In this document: positions 37,213 to 45,883 of the stretch, in pieces
Numbering within the stretch: position 1 is the first letter of the stretch
Layout of the letters: each line of letters starts with the position of its first letter
Notes under the pieces: model-generated
The model's input: only the letters and a program-made list of their open reading frames with translations
Databases searched by the model: none
Told to the model about the DNA's origin: nothing
NCBI GenBank assembly: GCA_963710725.1
Contig: CAVQBJ010000001.1
Span: 248,001-312,000, forward strand
Origin: CAVQBJ01 sp963710725
GTDB taxonomy: Bacteria; Actinomycetota; Thermoleophilia; Solirubrobacterales; Solirubrobacteraceae
Length of the DNA stretch: 64,000 bases
Direction of reading: 5' to 3'
Position numbers and translations under genes: made by a program

Positions 37213-39047
37213 GTCGCGTCGACCTCGCGTCGGCGCCGCGCGGTCGCGGCGACGACGCGGCCCGCGGGTGGACCGTCGTCGACGACGCGCAGTCGCGGCG
37301 CTGCGGCTCCCGCGCGCTCCCTGCCGTCGACCACGCCGGAGGGCGCGGCCGGAAGGCGCACCGTGAACGTCGTGCCCCGCCCGGGCGCGGAGTGCACCTC
37401 GATCGTGCCGCCGTGCGCGTCGACGAGCGACTTGACGATCGACAGGCCGAGGCCCGTGCCGCCGCCCCGGGTCTGGCCGGCGCCGCGGTAGAAGCGGTCG
37501 AACACGCGGTCGACCTCGAGCGGGTCGATCCCGGGCCCGTCGTCGGCGATCTGCAGCGCGAGCAGGCCGCCCTCGGCGCCGAGTCGGACCGAGACGTGCC
37601 CGGCCTCGGGGGTGTACGTGTGCGCGTTCGTCAGCAGGTTCATCGCGATCTCGCGCAGGCGCACCGGGTCGGCGAGCACGAGCGGCAGCTCCGGCGGGGC
37701 GTCGACGCTCAGGTGCTGGCGCTTCTCGCGCAGGCGCGGGCCCATCAGGCGCACCGTCTCCTGCACGATCTCGGCGAGATCGAGCGGACGGGGCGAGATC
37801 TCGACCTCGCCGGCCTCGATGCGCGCCAGGTCGAGCAGGTCGTCGACGAGCTCGACGAGCCGATCGGTGCTGAGCCGGACGATCTGCACGAACTCGCGCT
37901 CGCGCTCCCCGAGACTGCTGCTGCGCTCGAGCAGCTCGACGAAGCCCTTGATCGACGTGAGCGGGCTGCGCAGCTCGTGCGACGCGGTGGCCACGAACTC
38001 CGTCTTCACCTGCTCGAGGCGGGCTCGCTCGCTCACGTCGCGCACCGTCCAGACGATGCTCGGCGTGGACCCGTCGCCATCGGGCATCTCTGCGGCCGTG
38101 GCGGCGAGGACGCGCCCGGCCCGCTGGATGCTCACCTCGTGCCCGAGCGCCGCCGCCACCGGGGGCAGCGCACCGGAGTCCTCGACGCGAGCGCCGGGCG
38201 CGAGCTCTCCGAACAGCTCGCGGGCGAGCGGGTTGGCCACCGCCACGGTGCCATCGGCGTCCACGACCAGCAGGGCCTCCCCGAGGCCCTCGACGATCCG
38301 CGCCAACCGCCGGCGCTCGTCGTCGAGACGCGCCAGCGCGTCGGCGAGGTCATCTGCCATCGCGTTGAAGGCTCCGGCCACGGTGCGCACCTCCTGTGGC
38401 CCTTCGACACGCGCGCGCGCCTGCAGGTCGCCCCCGGCGAGGCGCCGGGCCGCGTCGGCGAGCCCGGCGAGCGGGCTGCGCACCCGCGCGGCGAGGAGCC
38501 ACAGCAGCCCGAGGACGGCGATCGCGACGAGCACCGCCGACACCATGATCGCCGCGAGCGCGCGTCGCGACGCGTTGCGTGCGTCCAGTTGTGCGGCGGC
38601 CCGGCGCGCGGACGTGTGCGCGACGAGCGCGTCGACCTCGCTGCGCATGCCGGCGTCGAGGGCGAGCGTCTCGGCGACCGTCGTGCGCGAGCGGCGCGCG
38701 GCGAGCTCGTCGCGCGCCGCGCCTGCGAGCAGCGCCGCGGCGAGCGGGTCGCCGGCGGCGAGGGCGTCCGCGGCGGACAGGGCGCTCGCGAAGTCGCGTC
38801 GGGCGGCCCGCCGCTGCGGCGCTCCGCGCCGGCCGCCGTCGAGGCGCATCGTGACCTGCTCGAACGCCGCCGCGGCGAGCAGGCGGTTCGCGCTCGCCCC
38901 GAGCATGTAGGCGCTCGAGAGCCGGTTCTCGTAGCGCTGGCGGGCCTGATACAGGGCGGCGACGCCGAGGCCCGCCAGCACCGCGTACAGAATCGTCATC
39001 CCGAGCAGGGCAAAGGCGACCGAGCGGGCGATGGAGAGGCGGCGCAT
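37209..39047 (-). CDS. Membrane-bound sensor histidine kinase
   Basis: The 612-aa product has two membrane helices (about 8-35 and 165-188) around a helical extracellular sensor rich in Ala and Arg, then a HAMP domain ('RVRSPLAGLADAARRLAGGDLQARARVEG'), a PAS-like domain (235-340, 'GLGEALLVVDADGTVAVANPLAREL'), the HisKA box 'ATASHELRSPLTSIKGFVELLE' and the ATPase domain ('NLLTNAHTYTPEAGHVSV', 'IADDGPGIDP', 'GTGLGLSIVKSLVDAHGG'). It autophosphorylates on the His and probably signals to the receiver protein two genes downstream. ATG 39047 is preferred; TTG 39053 is possible. Its stop overlaps the HD-GYP start. Confidence 0.93.
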   Translation of the reverse strand: MRRLSIARSVAFALLGMTILYAVLAGLGVAALYQARQRYENRLSSAYMLGASANRLLAAAAFEQVTMRLDGGRRGAPQRRAARRDFASALSAADALAAGDPLAAALLAGAARDELAARRSRTTVAETLALDAGMRSEVDALVAHTSARRAAAQLDARNASRRALAAIMVSAVLVAIAVLGLLWLLAARVRSPLAGLADAARRLAGGDLQARARVEGPQEVRTVAGAFNAMADDLADALARLDDERRRLARIVEGLGEALLVVDADGTVAVANPLARELFGELAPGARVEDSGALPPVAAALGHEVSIQRAGRVLAATAAEMPDGDGSTPSIVWTVRDVSERARLEQVKTEFVATASHELRSPLTSIKGFVELLERSSSLGEREREFVQIVRLSTDRLVELVDDLLDLARIEAGEVEISPRPLDLAEIVQETVRLMGPRLREKRQHLSVDAPPELPLVLADPVRLREIAMNLLTNAHTYTPEAGHVSVRLGAEGGLLALQIADDGPGIDPLEVDRVFDRFYRGAGQTRGGGTGLGLSIVKSLVDAHGGTIEVHSAPGRGTTFTVRLPAAPSGVVDGRERAGAAAPRLRVVDDGPPAGRVVAATARRRREVDAT

Positions 39048-39186
39048 GGGCAAGTTTGACGGCGAGCGTCATTGTGTCGATCGCGTCGGCGGCCTCGCGT
39101 GCATCGGCCCGTCGAGGCGCCTGCAACGCGCCTCGCACGAGCCGCGGGCGGGCAGGGCCGGGGCCGCGACCGGCGTAGATGGGGCC

Positions 39187-39420
39187 ATGCCGGTCGCGCG
39201 TTCCCATCTCAACGGTGTGCTCCTCACGCTCGTCTGCCTTGCGGTGGTCGCCGCGCTGCTCGCGGCGACGCTGGGCGCCGGGGTGACCGCCGTCGGCCTG
39301 CGCGAGCTCGTGTCAGGACCCGGTCTGCCGCGTGAATCGGTCGCCGTCTCGCGCCCGCCCGGGGCGGCCCGTCGATCATGCCTGCATGGCCTCGCATGTT
39401 CGCCATCGCACTCTCCGTAG
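39187..39420 (+). CDS. Possible small membrane protein
   Basis: A 77-codon frame begins MPVARSHLNGVLLTLVCLAVVAALLAATLGAGVTAVG, a convincing single membrane helix. The second half is not protein-like and runs 43 bases into the start of the EamA gene. Either the gene is short and overlaps, or the helix is a chance product of Ala/Leu-rich reading. I keep it as a weak candidate. Confidence 0.3.
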   Translation: MPVARSHLNGVLLTLVCLAVVAALLAATLGAGVTAVGLRELVSGPGLPRESVAVSRPPGAARRSCLHGLACSPSHSP

Positions 39421-40253
39421 GCGCCTCCGCCGCCTGGGGTACGTCCGACTTCCTGGCCGGCCTCACCTCGCGCCGGCTCCCGGTGCTCACCGTGGTGGCC
39501 ACCATGCAGCTGTTCGGGCTGGCGCTGGTCTCGCTCGTGCTCGTCGCCGTGCGTCCGCCCGCGCCGGGCCTCGACGCGGCCCTGGCCTCCGTCGCCGCCG
39601 GCGCAGCCGGCAACGCCGGTCTCATCTGCTTCTACCGCGCCCTGGCCACCGGCACGATGAGCGTCGTGGCGCCGATCGCGGCGTGCGGCGTGGCGCTGCC
39701 GGTCATCGTCGGCTTCGCGCAGGGCGATCGGGTCGGGGTCGTCCAGGGCGTGGGCCTTGCGCTCGCGATCATCGGGATCCTGTGTGCGTCGCGCACCGGG
39801 CCCGACCGTACGCCCGCCGCCGCAGCCGCGGCTCGGCGCCCGCGTCTCGGGAGCATCGCGCTCGCGCTCCTCGCCGCCCTCGGCTTCGGCAGCTACTTCG
39901 TGTTGGCGCACGCGGGGGCGCGCGGCGGCGCGCTGTGGCTCGTGGGCCTCTCGCACACAGCGGCGATCCCGCTTGCCGCCGGCCTGTGGCTCGCCGGCCA
40001 GCGCGCCATGCCGGCCGGACGCCGCGACGGGCGCCTGCTCATCGGCCTCGGACTGATCGACCTCTCGGCGACGGCGCTCTACGCGGTGGCGACGCGTCAC
40101 GGGGCGCTCGCGCCCGTGGCCGTCGCCGGCTCGCTGTACCCGGTGGTGACGGTCCTCATGGCGCGCGCGGTGCTGCGCGAGCGGGTCCTGCCCGTGCAGG
40201 GCGCGTGGATCGCCGCCGCGCTCGGCGGCGTGCTGCTGCTCGCCGCGGGCTGA
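39378..40253 (+). CDS. EamA/DMT family transporter
   Basis: The 291-aa product has ten hydrophobic segments in two homologous halves, the drug/metabolite transporter layout. The first half starts 'MFAIALSVGASAAWGTSDFLAGLTSRR' and contains 'FYRALATGTMSVVAPIAACGVALPVIVGFAQGD'. The second half has the matching 'YAVATRHGALAPVAVAGSLYPVVTVLMARAVLRERV' with the EamA Pro and Glu-Arg-Val ending. It sits in the inner membrane and exports or exchanges small metabolites of unknown nature. ATG 39396 is a shorter alternative start. It ends 42 bases before the CtaG-like gene. Confidence 0.9.
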   Translation: MPAWPRMFAIALSVGASAAWGTSDFLAGLTSRRLPVLTVVATMQLFGLALVSLVLVAVRPPAPGLDAALASVAAGAAGNAGLICFYRALATGTMSVVAPIAACGVALPVIVGFAQGDRVGVVQGVGLALAIIGILCASRTGPDRTPAAAAAARRPRLGSIALALLAALGFGSYFVLAHAGARGGALWLVGLSHTAAIPLAAGLWLAGQRAMPAGRRDGRLLIGLGLIDLSATALYAVATRHGALAPVAVAGSLYPVVTVLMARAVLRERVLPVQGAWIAAALGGVLLLAAG

Positions 40254-40295
40254 GTCTCGCGCGCCGCGCGCGCGGAGCGTACGCTGCGTGGCGGC

Positions 40296-41207
40296 ATGGT
40301 GCCGCTCGCGGTCTCACACATCGCCCCGGTTCTCGCTCCGGCGCAGCTGGTGCCCCCCGGGATCGCCGCCGTCCTCTACGCCCAGCGAGTGCGAACCCTC
40401 GCCCGCGAGGGCCGGCCGGTCCCCGGTGCCCGCCAGGCGTCGTTCTACGGCGGGCTGTTCGTGATCCTGTTCGCGCTGCTGTCGCCGATCGGGCGCATCA
40501 GCGACGACCTGCTCGCCGTGCACATGGTCGAGCACCTGCTGATGGGCGACATCGGGGCGTTGCTGCTCGTACTCGGCCTCACTGCGCAGGTGATCGCGCC
40601 GATCATGCGGATCAAGGCGATCGATCGCCTGCGCTTCCTCACGAACCCCCTCGTCGCCCTTCCCCTGTGGGTGATCGACCTCTACACCTGGCACCTGCCG
40701 GTCCTCTACCAGGCGGCGCTCCGTCACCAGGGCATCCACGCGCTCCAGCACGCCTCCTTCATCTTCTTCGGCGCGAACATGTGGATGTGCCTGTTCGGTC
40801 CGCTGCCGCAGCCGGCGTGGTTCGGCAACCTGCAGAAGCTCGGCTACATCCTCGCCGTGCGCCTCGCCGGCGCGATCCTCGGTAACGTCTTCGCCTGGTC
40901 GGGAACCGTCTTCTACCCCGACTACGCCAAGGGCGAGGCGTACTGGCACGTGAGCCCGATCGCCGATCAGAACATCGCCGGGGCGGTGATGATGGTCGAG
41001 GGGAGCATCCTCACGATCTGCCTGTTCGCCTGGCTGTTCCTGAAGACCGCGCGCGAGGGCGAGGAACGCCAGGACCTGCTCGACTACGCCCAAGCCCGAG
41101 GGCTCGAGCTCTCCGACGAGCGCGCCGCGCGCGCCGTGGCGGCCGGTCGCGGGCCGGAGCTGCGCCGGCGCCTGGAGGCGCGCGCGACGGCCGGTCCGGA
41201 CGGCTGA
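40296..41207 (+). CDS. Cytochrome c oxidase assembly factor, caa3-type CtaG
   Basis: The 303-aa product has seven hydrophobic segments and the family's conserved His residues: 'SDDLLAVHMVEHLLMGDIGALLLVLGLT', 'DLYTWHLPVLYQAALRHQGIHALQHASFIFFGANMWMCLFGPLP' and 'IADQNIAGAVMMVEGSILTICLFAWLF'. This is the pattern of the caa3 CtaG proteins (not the Cox11-type CtaG), thought to help deliver copper or assemble haem-copper oxidases in the membrane. A TACGCT box lies ten bases before ATG 40296. The 45-residue C-terminal tail is cytoplasmic and charged. Confidence 0.9.
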   Translation: MVPLAVSHIAPVLAPAQLVPPGIAAVLYAQRVRTLAREGRPVPGARQASFYGGLFVILFALLSPIGRISDDLLAVHMVEHLLMGDIGALLLVLGLTAQVIAPIMRIKAIDRLRFLTNPLVALPLWVIDLYTWHLPVLYQAALRHQGIHALQHASFIFFGANMWMCLFGPLPQPAWFGNLQKLGYILAVRLAGAILGNVFAWSGTVFYPDYAKGEAYWHVSPIADQNIAGAVMMVEGSILTICLFAWLFLKTAREGEERQDLLDYAQARGLELSDERAARAVAAGRGPELRRRLEARATAGPDG

Positions 41208-41216
41208 GCGCGCCGC

Positions 41217-41858
41217 TCAGGCGAGCGTCGGCGCGAACAGCTCGCGCAGCTGCGCGATCGTCTCGCTCGCCTCGCGATGATGGATCGTGCGCATCCCCAG
41301 CTCGACGGCGGGCGGCAGGTTGAACGGCAGGTCGTCGACGAATACGCACTCGCGCGGGTGCACGCCGATCGCCTCGGCGCCGAGCTCGTAGATCCGTGGC
41401 GCCGGCTTGCGGATGCCCACCTCCCCGGAGATGACCGTGCCGTCGAACAGCTCGGCGAGCAGCGGACGCGGGTAGGTGCCGGTGCCCCACGAGTTGGAGA
41501 TCAGCCCGGTGCGGATCCCGGCGGCCCGCGCCGCGCGCACGACGTCGACCATCGGCTCGTCGAGCACCGCGCCCGCGAACAGGCGCGCGATGAGGCTGTC
41601 CTGGCTCGCCGGGATGCCGAGCAGCCCGGCGAGCTGCGGCTCGAACGTCGCCTCGTCGACGCGCCCCTCCTCGAAGGCGAACAGCAGCTGCTGCGCGTCG
41701 GGGTTCGAGCGGAAGGCCTGCACGAGCGCGTCGCGGTCGATCCCCTCGGCCTCGCAGAAGGCGGCGAAGGAGTCGAACAGGTTCGTCGTCATCACGCCGC
41801 CCCAGTCCACCAGCAGGCCGCTCGGGGCGCCGCCATCGGCGGGCTCATCCCTCGCCAC
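41217..41858 (-). CDS. HAD superfamily hydrolase
   Basis: The 213-aa product has motif I 'LLVDWGGVMTTN' (D-W-G-G-V where the usual form is D-x-D-x-T), the cap domain from about residue 30 to 95, motif II Ser in 'TGLISNSWG', motif III Lys in 'ISGEVGIRKPAPRIY' and motif IV 'VFVDDLPFNL'. Because the second Asp of motif I is a Gly, phosphatase activity may be reduced or different, as in the epoxide-hydrolase N-domain-like group where D-x-G-G-V is common. Start GTG 41858 overlaps the end of the APH-like gene by 14 bases, so both are co-transcribed. Confidence 0.88.
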   Translation of the reverse strand: MARDEPADGGAPSGLLVDWGGVMTTNLFDSFAAFCEAEGIDRDALVQAFRSNPDAQQLLFAFEEGRVDEATFEPQLAGLLGIPASQDSLIARLFAGAVLDEPMVDVVRAARAAGIRTGLISNSWGTGTYPRPLLAELFDGTVISGEVGIRKPAPRIYELGAEAIGVHPRECVFVDDLPFNLPPAVELGMRTIHHREASETIAQLRELFAPTLA

Positions 41859-42930
41859 GGGTCACCTCCTCCGCGCGCCGCGCCAGCTCGAGCACGCCAT
41901 CGCCGAACTGCCGCAGATACGGATCGTCGGTCGTGCCCGCCACGGCGCGCTTGTAGTTGCCCTCCATGAAGACGATCGACTTCCACAGCGCGAGCGCGGT
42001 GTACCAGCGCAGGTCGCGCATCGAGCGCCCCGAGCGCTCCTCATAGCGGGCCACGAGCTCGGCCCGCGTCGGGAACCCCTCCAGGCGCGTGACCCGCCCC
42101 AGCGCCTCGCGCAGGCCCCCCTCGGGGTCCTCGCGCTCGGTCCAGAACATGCACAGGTAGCCGACGTCGGCGAGCGGGTCGCCGATCGTCGCCATCTCCC
42201 AGTCGAGGATCGCCTGCAGGCGAGCCGGGGCCTGCGCCGCGTACATCGTGTTGCCGAGGCGGTAGTCGCCGTGCACGATCGTCGCCGGACCGGACTGCGG
42301 CAGGTGCTCGGTCAGCCACGCCCCGACGCGCTCGACCTCGGGCACCTCGCGCGTGCGGTTGTGCTCCCACAGCCCGAGCCAGCGCCGCAGCTGGCGCTCG
42401 AGGTAGCCCGTCGGCTTGCCGAAGCCCTCCAGCCCGGCGGCCTGCCAGTCGACGGCGTGCACCTCCACGAGCGCGTCGATGAGCTCGTCGGCGACGCCGG
42501 CCCGATCGGCGGGCGTGTCGAGCGCCGGTGGCAGCTCGGTCGTGATCACCTCGCCCTCGATGCGTTCCATTACGTAGAAGGGGGCCCCGATCACCTCCTC
42601 GTCGTCGCACACGGCGAGTACCTCGGGAACGCGGGCCGGCGTCGGGGCGAGCGCGCGCAGCAGGCGGGCCTCGCGGAGGACGTCGTGCGCGGACGGCGGT
42701 AACGGTGGACGCGGCGGGCGGCGCAGGATCACGTCGGCGCCGTCGCGGCCGATATGGAAGGTGACGTTCGAGTGCCCGTCGCCGACCGGGGTGGCCTCGA
42801 GCTCGCCCGATCCGAGGCCGTGGCGGTCCAGGAAGGCCTGCAGCGGCCGCACGATCAGCAGCGGCGGGCGGTCCTGCGGGCCGATGTCGGCCCGCTCGCG
42901 GACGATGTCGTCGGGGGCGATCGCGCTCAC
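41845..42930 (-). CDS. Aminoglycoside-phosphotransferase-like (APH) kinase
   Basis: The 361-aa product has the APH fold: 'GHSNVTFHIGRDGADVILRRPP' (ATP-binding loop), 'FYVMERIEGEVI', the catalytic 'TIVHGDYRLGNTMYA' (HGDxxxxN) and the metal-binding 'ILDWEMATIGDPLADVGYL'. The close relatives of this branch are the phosphotransferases next to or fused with acyl-CoA dehydrogenases (ACAD10/11-like), which phosphorylate hydroxyacyl-CoA. Antibiotic resistance is therefore not the likely role. GTG 42930 stands seven bases after TAGCGT, a leaderless start. The HAD gene overlaps its end; a HAD partner is also typical of ACAD10-like systems. Confidence 0.88.
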   Translation of the reverse strand: MSAIAPDDIVRERADIGPQDRPPLLIVRPLQAFLDRHGLGSGELEATPVGDGHSNVTFHIGRDGADVILRRPPRPPLPPSAHDVLREARLLRALAPTPARVPEVLAVCDDEEVIGAPFYVMERIEGEVITTELPPALDTPADRAGVADELIDALVEVHAVDWQAAGLEGFGKPTGYLERQLRRWLGLWEHNRTREVPEVERVGAWLTEHLPQSGPATIVHGDYRLGNTMYAAQAPARLQAILDWEMATIGDPLADVGYLCMFWTEREDPEGGLREALGRVTRLEGFPTRAELVARYEERSGRSMRDLRWYTALALWKSIVFMEGNYKRAVAGTTDDPYLRQFGDGVLELARRAEEVTRGEG

Positions 42931-43141
42931 CGCACGAACGCTATGCCATCGGGCCCGCGGACGCCCTGGCTGTCTGCGAACTTCGGGCAACCCGCGCACA
43001 ACAGCGCAACATCGGCGCCGGTATGGTGTCTTACGGGTGTCGGTCATCGCGCCGCCCTTTCGCCGAGTCCGCCGTCGTTCCCGGACTCGCAGCACGCGTC
43101 GTGACGCTCACTGGCTCTGTCTCCGACCCCTTTCTTCGCTT

Positions 43142-44587
43142 ATGCACGCATCCCCACGCCGTCTCGCCTGGATCCTCGCGTCGGCCCTGACGCTCGCCGC
43201 CGGGATCGCCGCCGCGCCCGCGCCCGCCGTCGCCTCCACCGGTCAGGCGATGTACATGGAGGCCCCGACCGAGCTGCTGTCGGCCAAGCTGCGGCCGGCC
43301 GCCCTGAGCACGCTGCAGTCGCTCGGCGTGCACGCGCTGCGCGTCGTCATGTACTGGGACGACGTCGCGCCCTCGCCGAACAGCGCGAGCACTCCGAAGG
43401 TCGACCTGACGAATCCGGCCAACTACGCGTGGGGCCAGTACGCGGCGCTGATCACGGCCGCGCAGAAGCTGCACTGGCCGGTGCTGCTCGACGTGTCCGG
43501 CCCGGTGCCGAAGTGGGCGACCGCGACGCACAAGGACCACGTCACGCGCCCGGACCCGCTCGACTTCGAGCGCTTCATGACCGCCGTGGGCAAGGAGTTC
43601 TCCTCGCAGATCCGCCTGTGGGCGATCTGGAACGAGCCGAACCACCCGTTCTTCCTCATGCCGCAGTTCAACGCGAACGGCACGCCGGCGTCGCCGCTCA
43701 TCTACCGGGCGCTCTGGCAGGCCGGCTACGCGGGCCTGCAGAACGCCGGCGTCGCGCGCCCGAGCGTGCTCATCGGCGACACCGCACCGACGGGCTACGA
43801 GCACACGGTCGGCGCCCACGATGTCGCGCCGATCACCTTCCTGCAGGACACGCTGTGCCTCAATACCCATTACCGCAAGGCGAGCACCTGCTCGCTCCTG
43901 CCGGCCGCCGGGTGGGCGCACCACGCGTACACGATCCCGGCCGGCCCGACGTTCCAGTGGTCGGACCCCAACGACGTGGCGATCGGCTCGCTCGGGCGCC
44001 TCACCGCCGCGCTCGACGCGGCCGCGCGCGCCGGCGCGCTCCCGCCGGGATTGCCGATCTACCTCACGGAGTTCGGGTGGCAGACGAAGCCCAACAACTC
44101 GGGCCTGGCCGTGTCGACGGCCAACCAGGCGATCTTCGACGCCGTCTCCGAGCGCATCGCCTACTACAACCCGCGCGTCGCCGCCTTCTCGCAGTACCTG
44201 CTGCGCGACGACCCGGTCGGGGGCCCGCCCGGGTCGGGCGTCAGCGGAGGCTACGTCGGCTTCCAGACCGGCCTCGAGTACCTCAGCGGCCAGCCCAAGC
44301 CGCTCTTCTACGGCTTCCGCCTGCCCCTCGTCGTGACCCGGCAGGGCGGCGGGTTCTCGTTCTGGGGACTCGTGCGCCCGGCCACCGGCGCCACGCACGT
44401 GCAGGTGCTCGTCCTCTATAAGGGCTCGCACCGCTCGGTCGACCTCGCCCGGTCGGTCACCACGAACTCGCACGGCTACTGGACGCTGTACGCGAGGGCG
44501 CGCGGTGCGGTCAGCTTCGCCGTTCGCTGGCGCTCGCCGAGCGGGACGCTGTACACCGGCGCGACGATCACTCCGTTCCCGCACTAG
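43142..44587 (+). CDS. Secreted glycoside-hydrolase-like protein (clan A, TIM barrel)
   Basis: The 481-aa product has a signal peptide (MHASPRRLAWILASALTLAAG to PAVAS). The mature part has the TIM-barrel pattern of clan A glycosidases: 'LGVHALRVVMYWDDVAP', the acid/base Glu165 in 'LWAIWNEPNHPF' and the nucleophile Glu310 in 'PIYLTEFGWQT'. The C-terminal 90 residues ('VQVLVLYKGSHRSVDLARSVTTNSHGYW') form a beta-sandwich. The substrate is unknown. A 211-bp region upstream holds a TATGGT box near 43021; nothing else is evident there. A dispersed repeat lies downstream. Confidence 0.85.
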   Translation: MHASPRRLAWILASALTLAAGIAAAPAPAVASTGQAMYMEAPTELLSAKLRPAALSTLQSLGVHALRVVMYWDDVAPSPNSASTPKVDLTNPANYAWGQYAALITAAQKLHWPVLLDVSGPVPKWATATHKDHVTRPDPLDFERFMTAVGKEFSSQIRLWAIWNEPNHPFFLMPQFNANGTPASPLIYRALWQAGYAGLQNAGVARPSVLIGDTAPTGYEHTVGAHDVAPITFLQDTLCLNTHYRKASTCSLLPAAGWAHHAYTIPAGPTFQWSDPNDVAIGSLGRLTAALDAAARAGALPPGLPIYLTEFGWQTKPNNSGLAVSTANQAIFDAVSERIAYYNPRVAAFSQYLLRDDPVGGPPGSGVSGGYVGFQTGLEYLSGQPKPLFYGFRLPLVVTRQGGGFSFWGLVRPATGATHVQVLVLYKGSHRSVDLARSVTTNSHGYWTLYARARGAVSFAVRWRSPSGTLYTGATITPFPH

Positions 44588-44708
44588 GGCCCGCGGTGGG
44601 AGCCGCCGCGCGGGCGCGCGGGGGGGCTGGCGCTCGGCGAGTGGGCGCCCGCCCCCCGGCGCGCTCGCGTGCTGGCGCGCCGGGGGCTTTGCGGCTTTGC
44701 GCGAAGGC

Positions 44709-44942
44709 GACACGTGCGCCGTGCGCGTCACGCTGGCTGTCCGCCGCGTAACGGAGCTGCGGCGCGAGTGTGCCGCGTCTCGGTCGCGCCGGCCGCGCGC
44801 CGCGGGGTGTGGTCCCCAATGCACACTATGCGGGGCAGAAGCGACCACGCCCCCGACCCGAGGGTCACGCGAACGTGACAGATGCGCCCCGCGGGTCACG
44901 CCGCGTGTCTGCTGCGTCACCGGACTGGAGCGCGAATGTGCC
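44709..44942 (-). repeat. Dispersed bipartite intergenic repeat, copy C (inverted)
   Basis: This copy lies in the 416-bp gap between the glycosidase-like gene and fpg and runs opposite to copies A and B. Its units end at 44774 and 44942 in GTGTGCC-type sequence, 168 bp apart, 21 bp more than in A and B because each unit carries an insertion between its CACAxTCGCGC end and the GGCGTGA block. One unit has GGGTCACGCGAACGTGAC, the hairpin of copy B read on the other strand. The 50-bp centre (about 44814-44863) keeps GGGGTGTGGTC and GACCACGCCCC arms. No other feature is seen in 44588-44991. Confidence 0.75.
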
Positions 44943-44991
44943 CTGCCCCGGGGCCCCGCCGCGACCGGCCGGTCCCCGCGCCCGCCCTGCC

Positions 44992-44997
44992 TACCAT
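44992..44997 (+). promoter_or_regulatory. Leaderless -10 box (TACCAT) of fpg
   Basis: TACCAT is followed by exactly six bases and the ATG at 45004. The dispersed repeat copy C ends about 50 bases upstream and so lies across the probable -35 region or just above it. Confidence 0.5.
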
Positions 44998-45003
44998 GCA
45001 GGC

Positions 45004-45849
45004 ATGCCCGAGCTTCCCGAGGTCGAGATCACCGCGAGGCGGCTCGACGAGGCGCTGCGCGGCGCGTCCGTGCGGTCGGTCCTGGCGCCCGGGGTCAACG
45101 CGCTCAAGACGTTCGACCCGCCGATCGACACCGTCGCCGGCCGGCGCCTGGAGGGCGTGCGCCGGCGCGGCAAGCACTTCATCGTCGACGTCGAGGGGGA
45201 GCTCGCGCTGCTCATCCACCTCATGTCGGCCGGCCGGCTGCAGCTGTTCGACACGCTGGCCGGCCCGCGCGACCGCACGTCGCGCCTGCTCGTGCGCCTC
45301 GACGATGGGCGCGAGCTGCGCCTGCGCGAGTTCGGCACGAAGCAGGCGGCGTGGGTCAAGCTCCTCGCGCGCGACGCGCTCGAGCGCGACGACGCGCTGG
45401 CCACGCTCGGACCGGAGGCGTGGCCCGACCCGCCGCCGCTCGAGGATCTGCTCGACGCCGCCCGGCCGCTGCACCCGCTGCTGCGCGACCAGCGCGTGAT
45501 CGCGGGCATCGGTCGCTCCTGGGTCGACGAGATCCTGTGGGCGAGCCGCCTGTCGCCGTTCAAGCGCGGCGACGACCTCGACGCGGACGAGCGCGCCACG
45601 CTGCGCGAGGCCATCCGCCAAACCCTCGACGACGCGATCGCGCACTACGAGGAGACGGTCCACCTTCCGATCCCCGACAAGCTGCCGATGCCGCTGCGCG
45701 TCCATCGCCACGAGGGCGAGCCGTGCCCGCGCTGCGGCACGACCCTCGCCGCCGTGCACTTCGAGGACTACGTGATCGCCTACTGTCCGAGCTGCCAGAC
45801 CGGCGGGCGCGTCCTGAAGGACCGCCGCCTGTCACGGTTGCTGAAGTAG
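45004..45849 (+). CDS. mutM: Formamidopyrimidine-DNA glycosylase (Fpg/MutM family)
   Basis: The 281-aa product opens MPELPEVEITARRL with the catalytic Pro2 and Glu3. It has 'RRRGKHFIVDVEG' (Lys57) and 'LIHLMSAGRLQL'. The helix-two-turn-helix is 'IAGIGRSWVDEILWASRLSPFKRGDDL', and the zinc finger is 'CPRCGTTL' with 'YCPSCQTGGRVLKDRRLSRLL'. Fpg removes oxidised purines such as 8-oxoguanine and nicks the strand. Some actinobacterial relatives are Nei-like; the finger with Arg in RVLKDRR fits both. It precedes the Bcp peroxiredoxin gene by 34 bases, so both may form an oxidative-damage unit. Confidence 0.93.
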   Translation: MPELPEVEITARRLDEALRGASVRSVLAPGVNALKTFDPPIDTVAGRRLEGVRRRGKHFIVDVEGELALLIHLMSAGRLQLFDTLAGPRDRTSRLLVRLDDGRELRLREFGTKQAAWVKLLARDALERDDALATLGPEAWPDPPPLEDLLDAARPLHPLLRDQRVIAGIGRSWVDEILWASRLSPFKRGDDLDADERATLREAIRQTLDDAIAHYEETVHLPIPDKLPMPLRVHRHEGEPCPRCGTTLAAVHFEDYVIAYCPSCQTGGRVLKDRRLSRLLK

Positions 45850-45883
45850 ACGCCGCATCCCCACCGACGCGAAAGGACCAGAC

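Noticed and set aside
41845..42930. Aminoglycoside resistance gene
   Set aside because: The APH fold is present, but the branch is that of acyl-CoA-linked kinases, and the neighbour is a HAD protein, not a mobile element or resistance gene.
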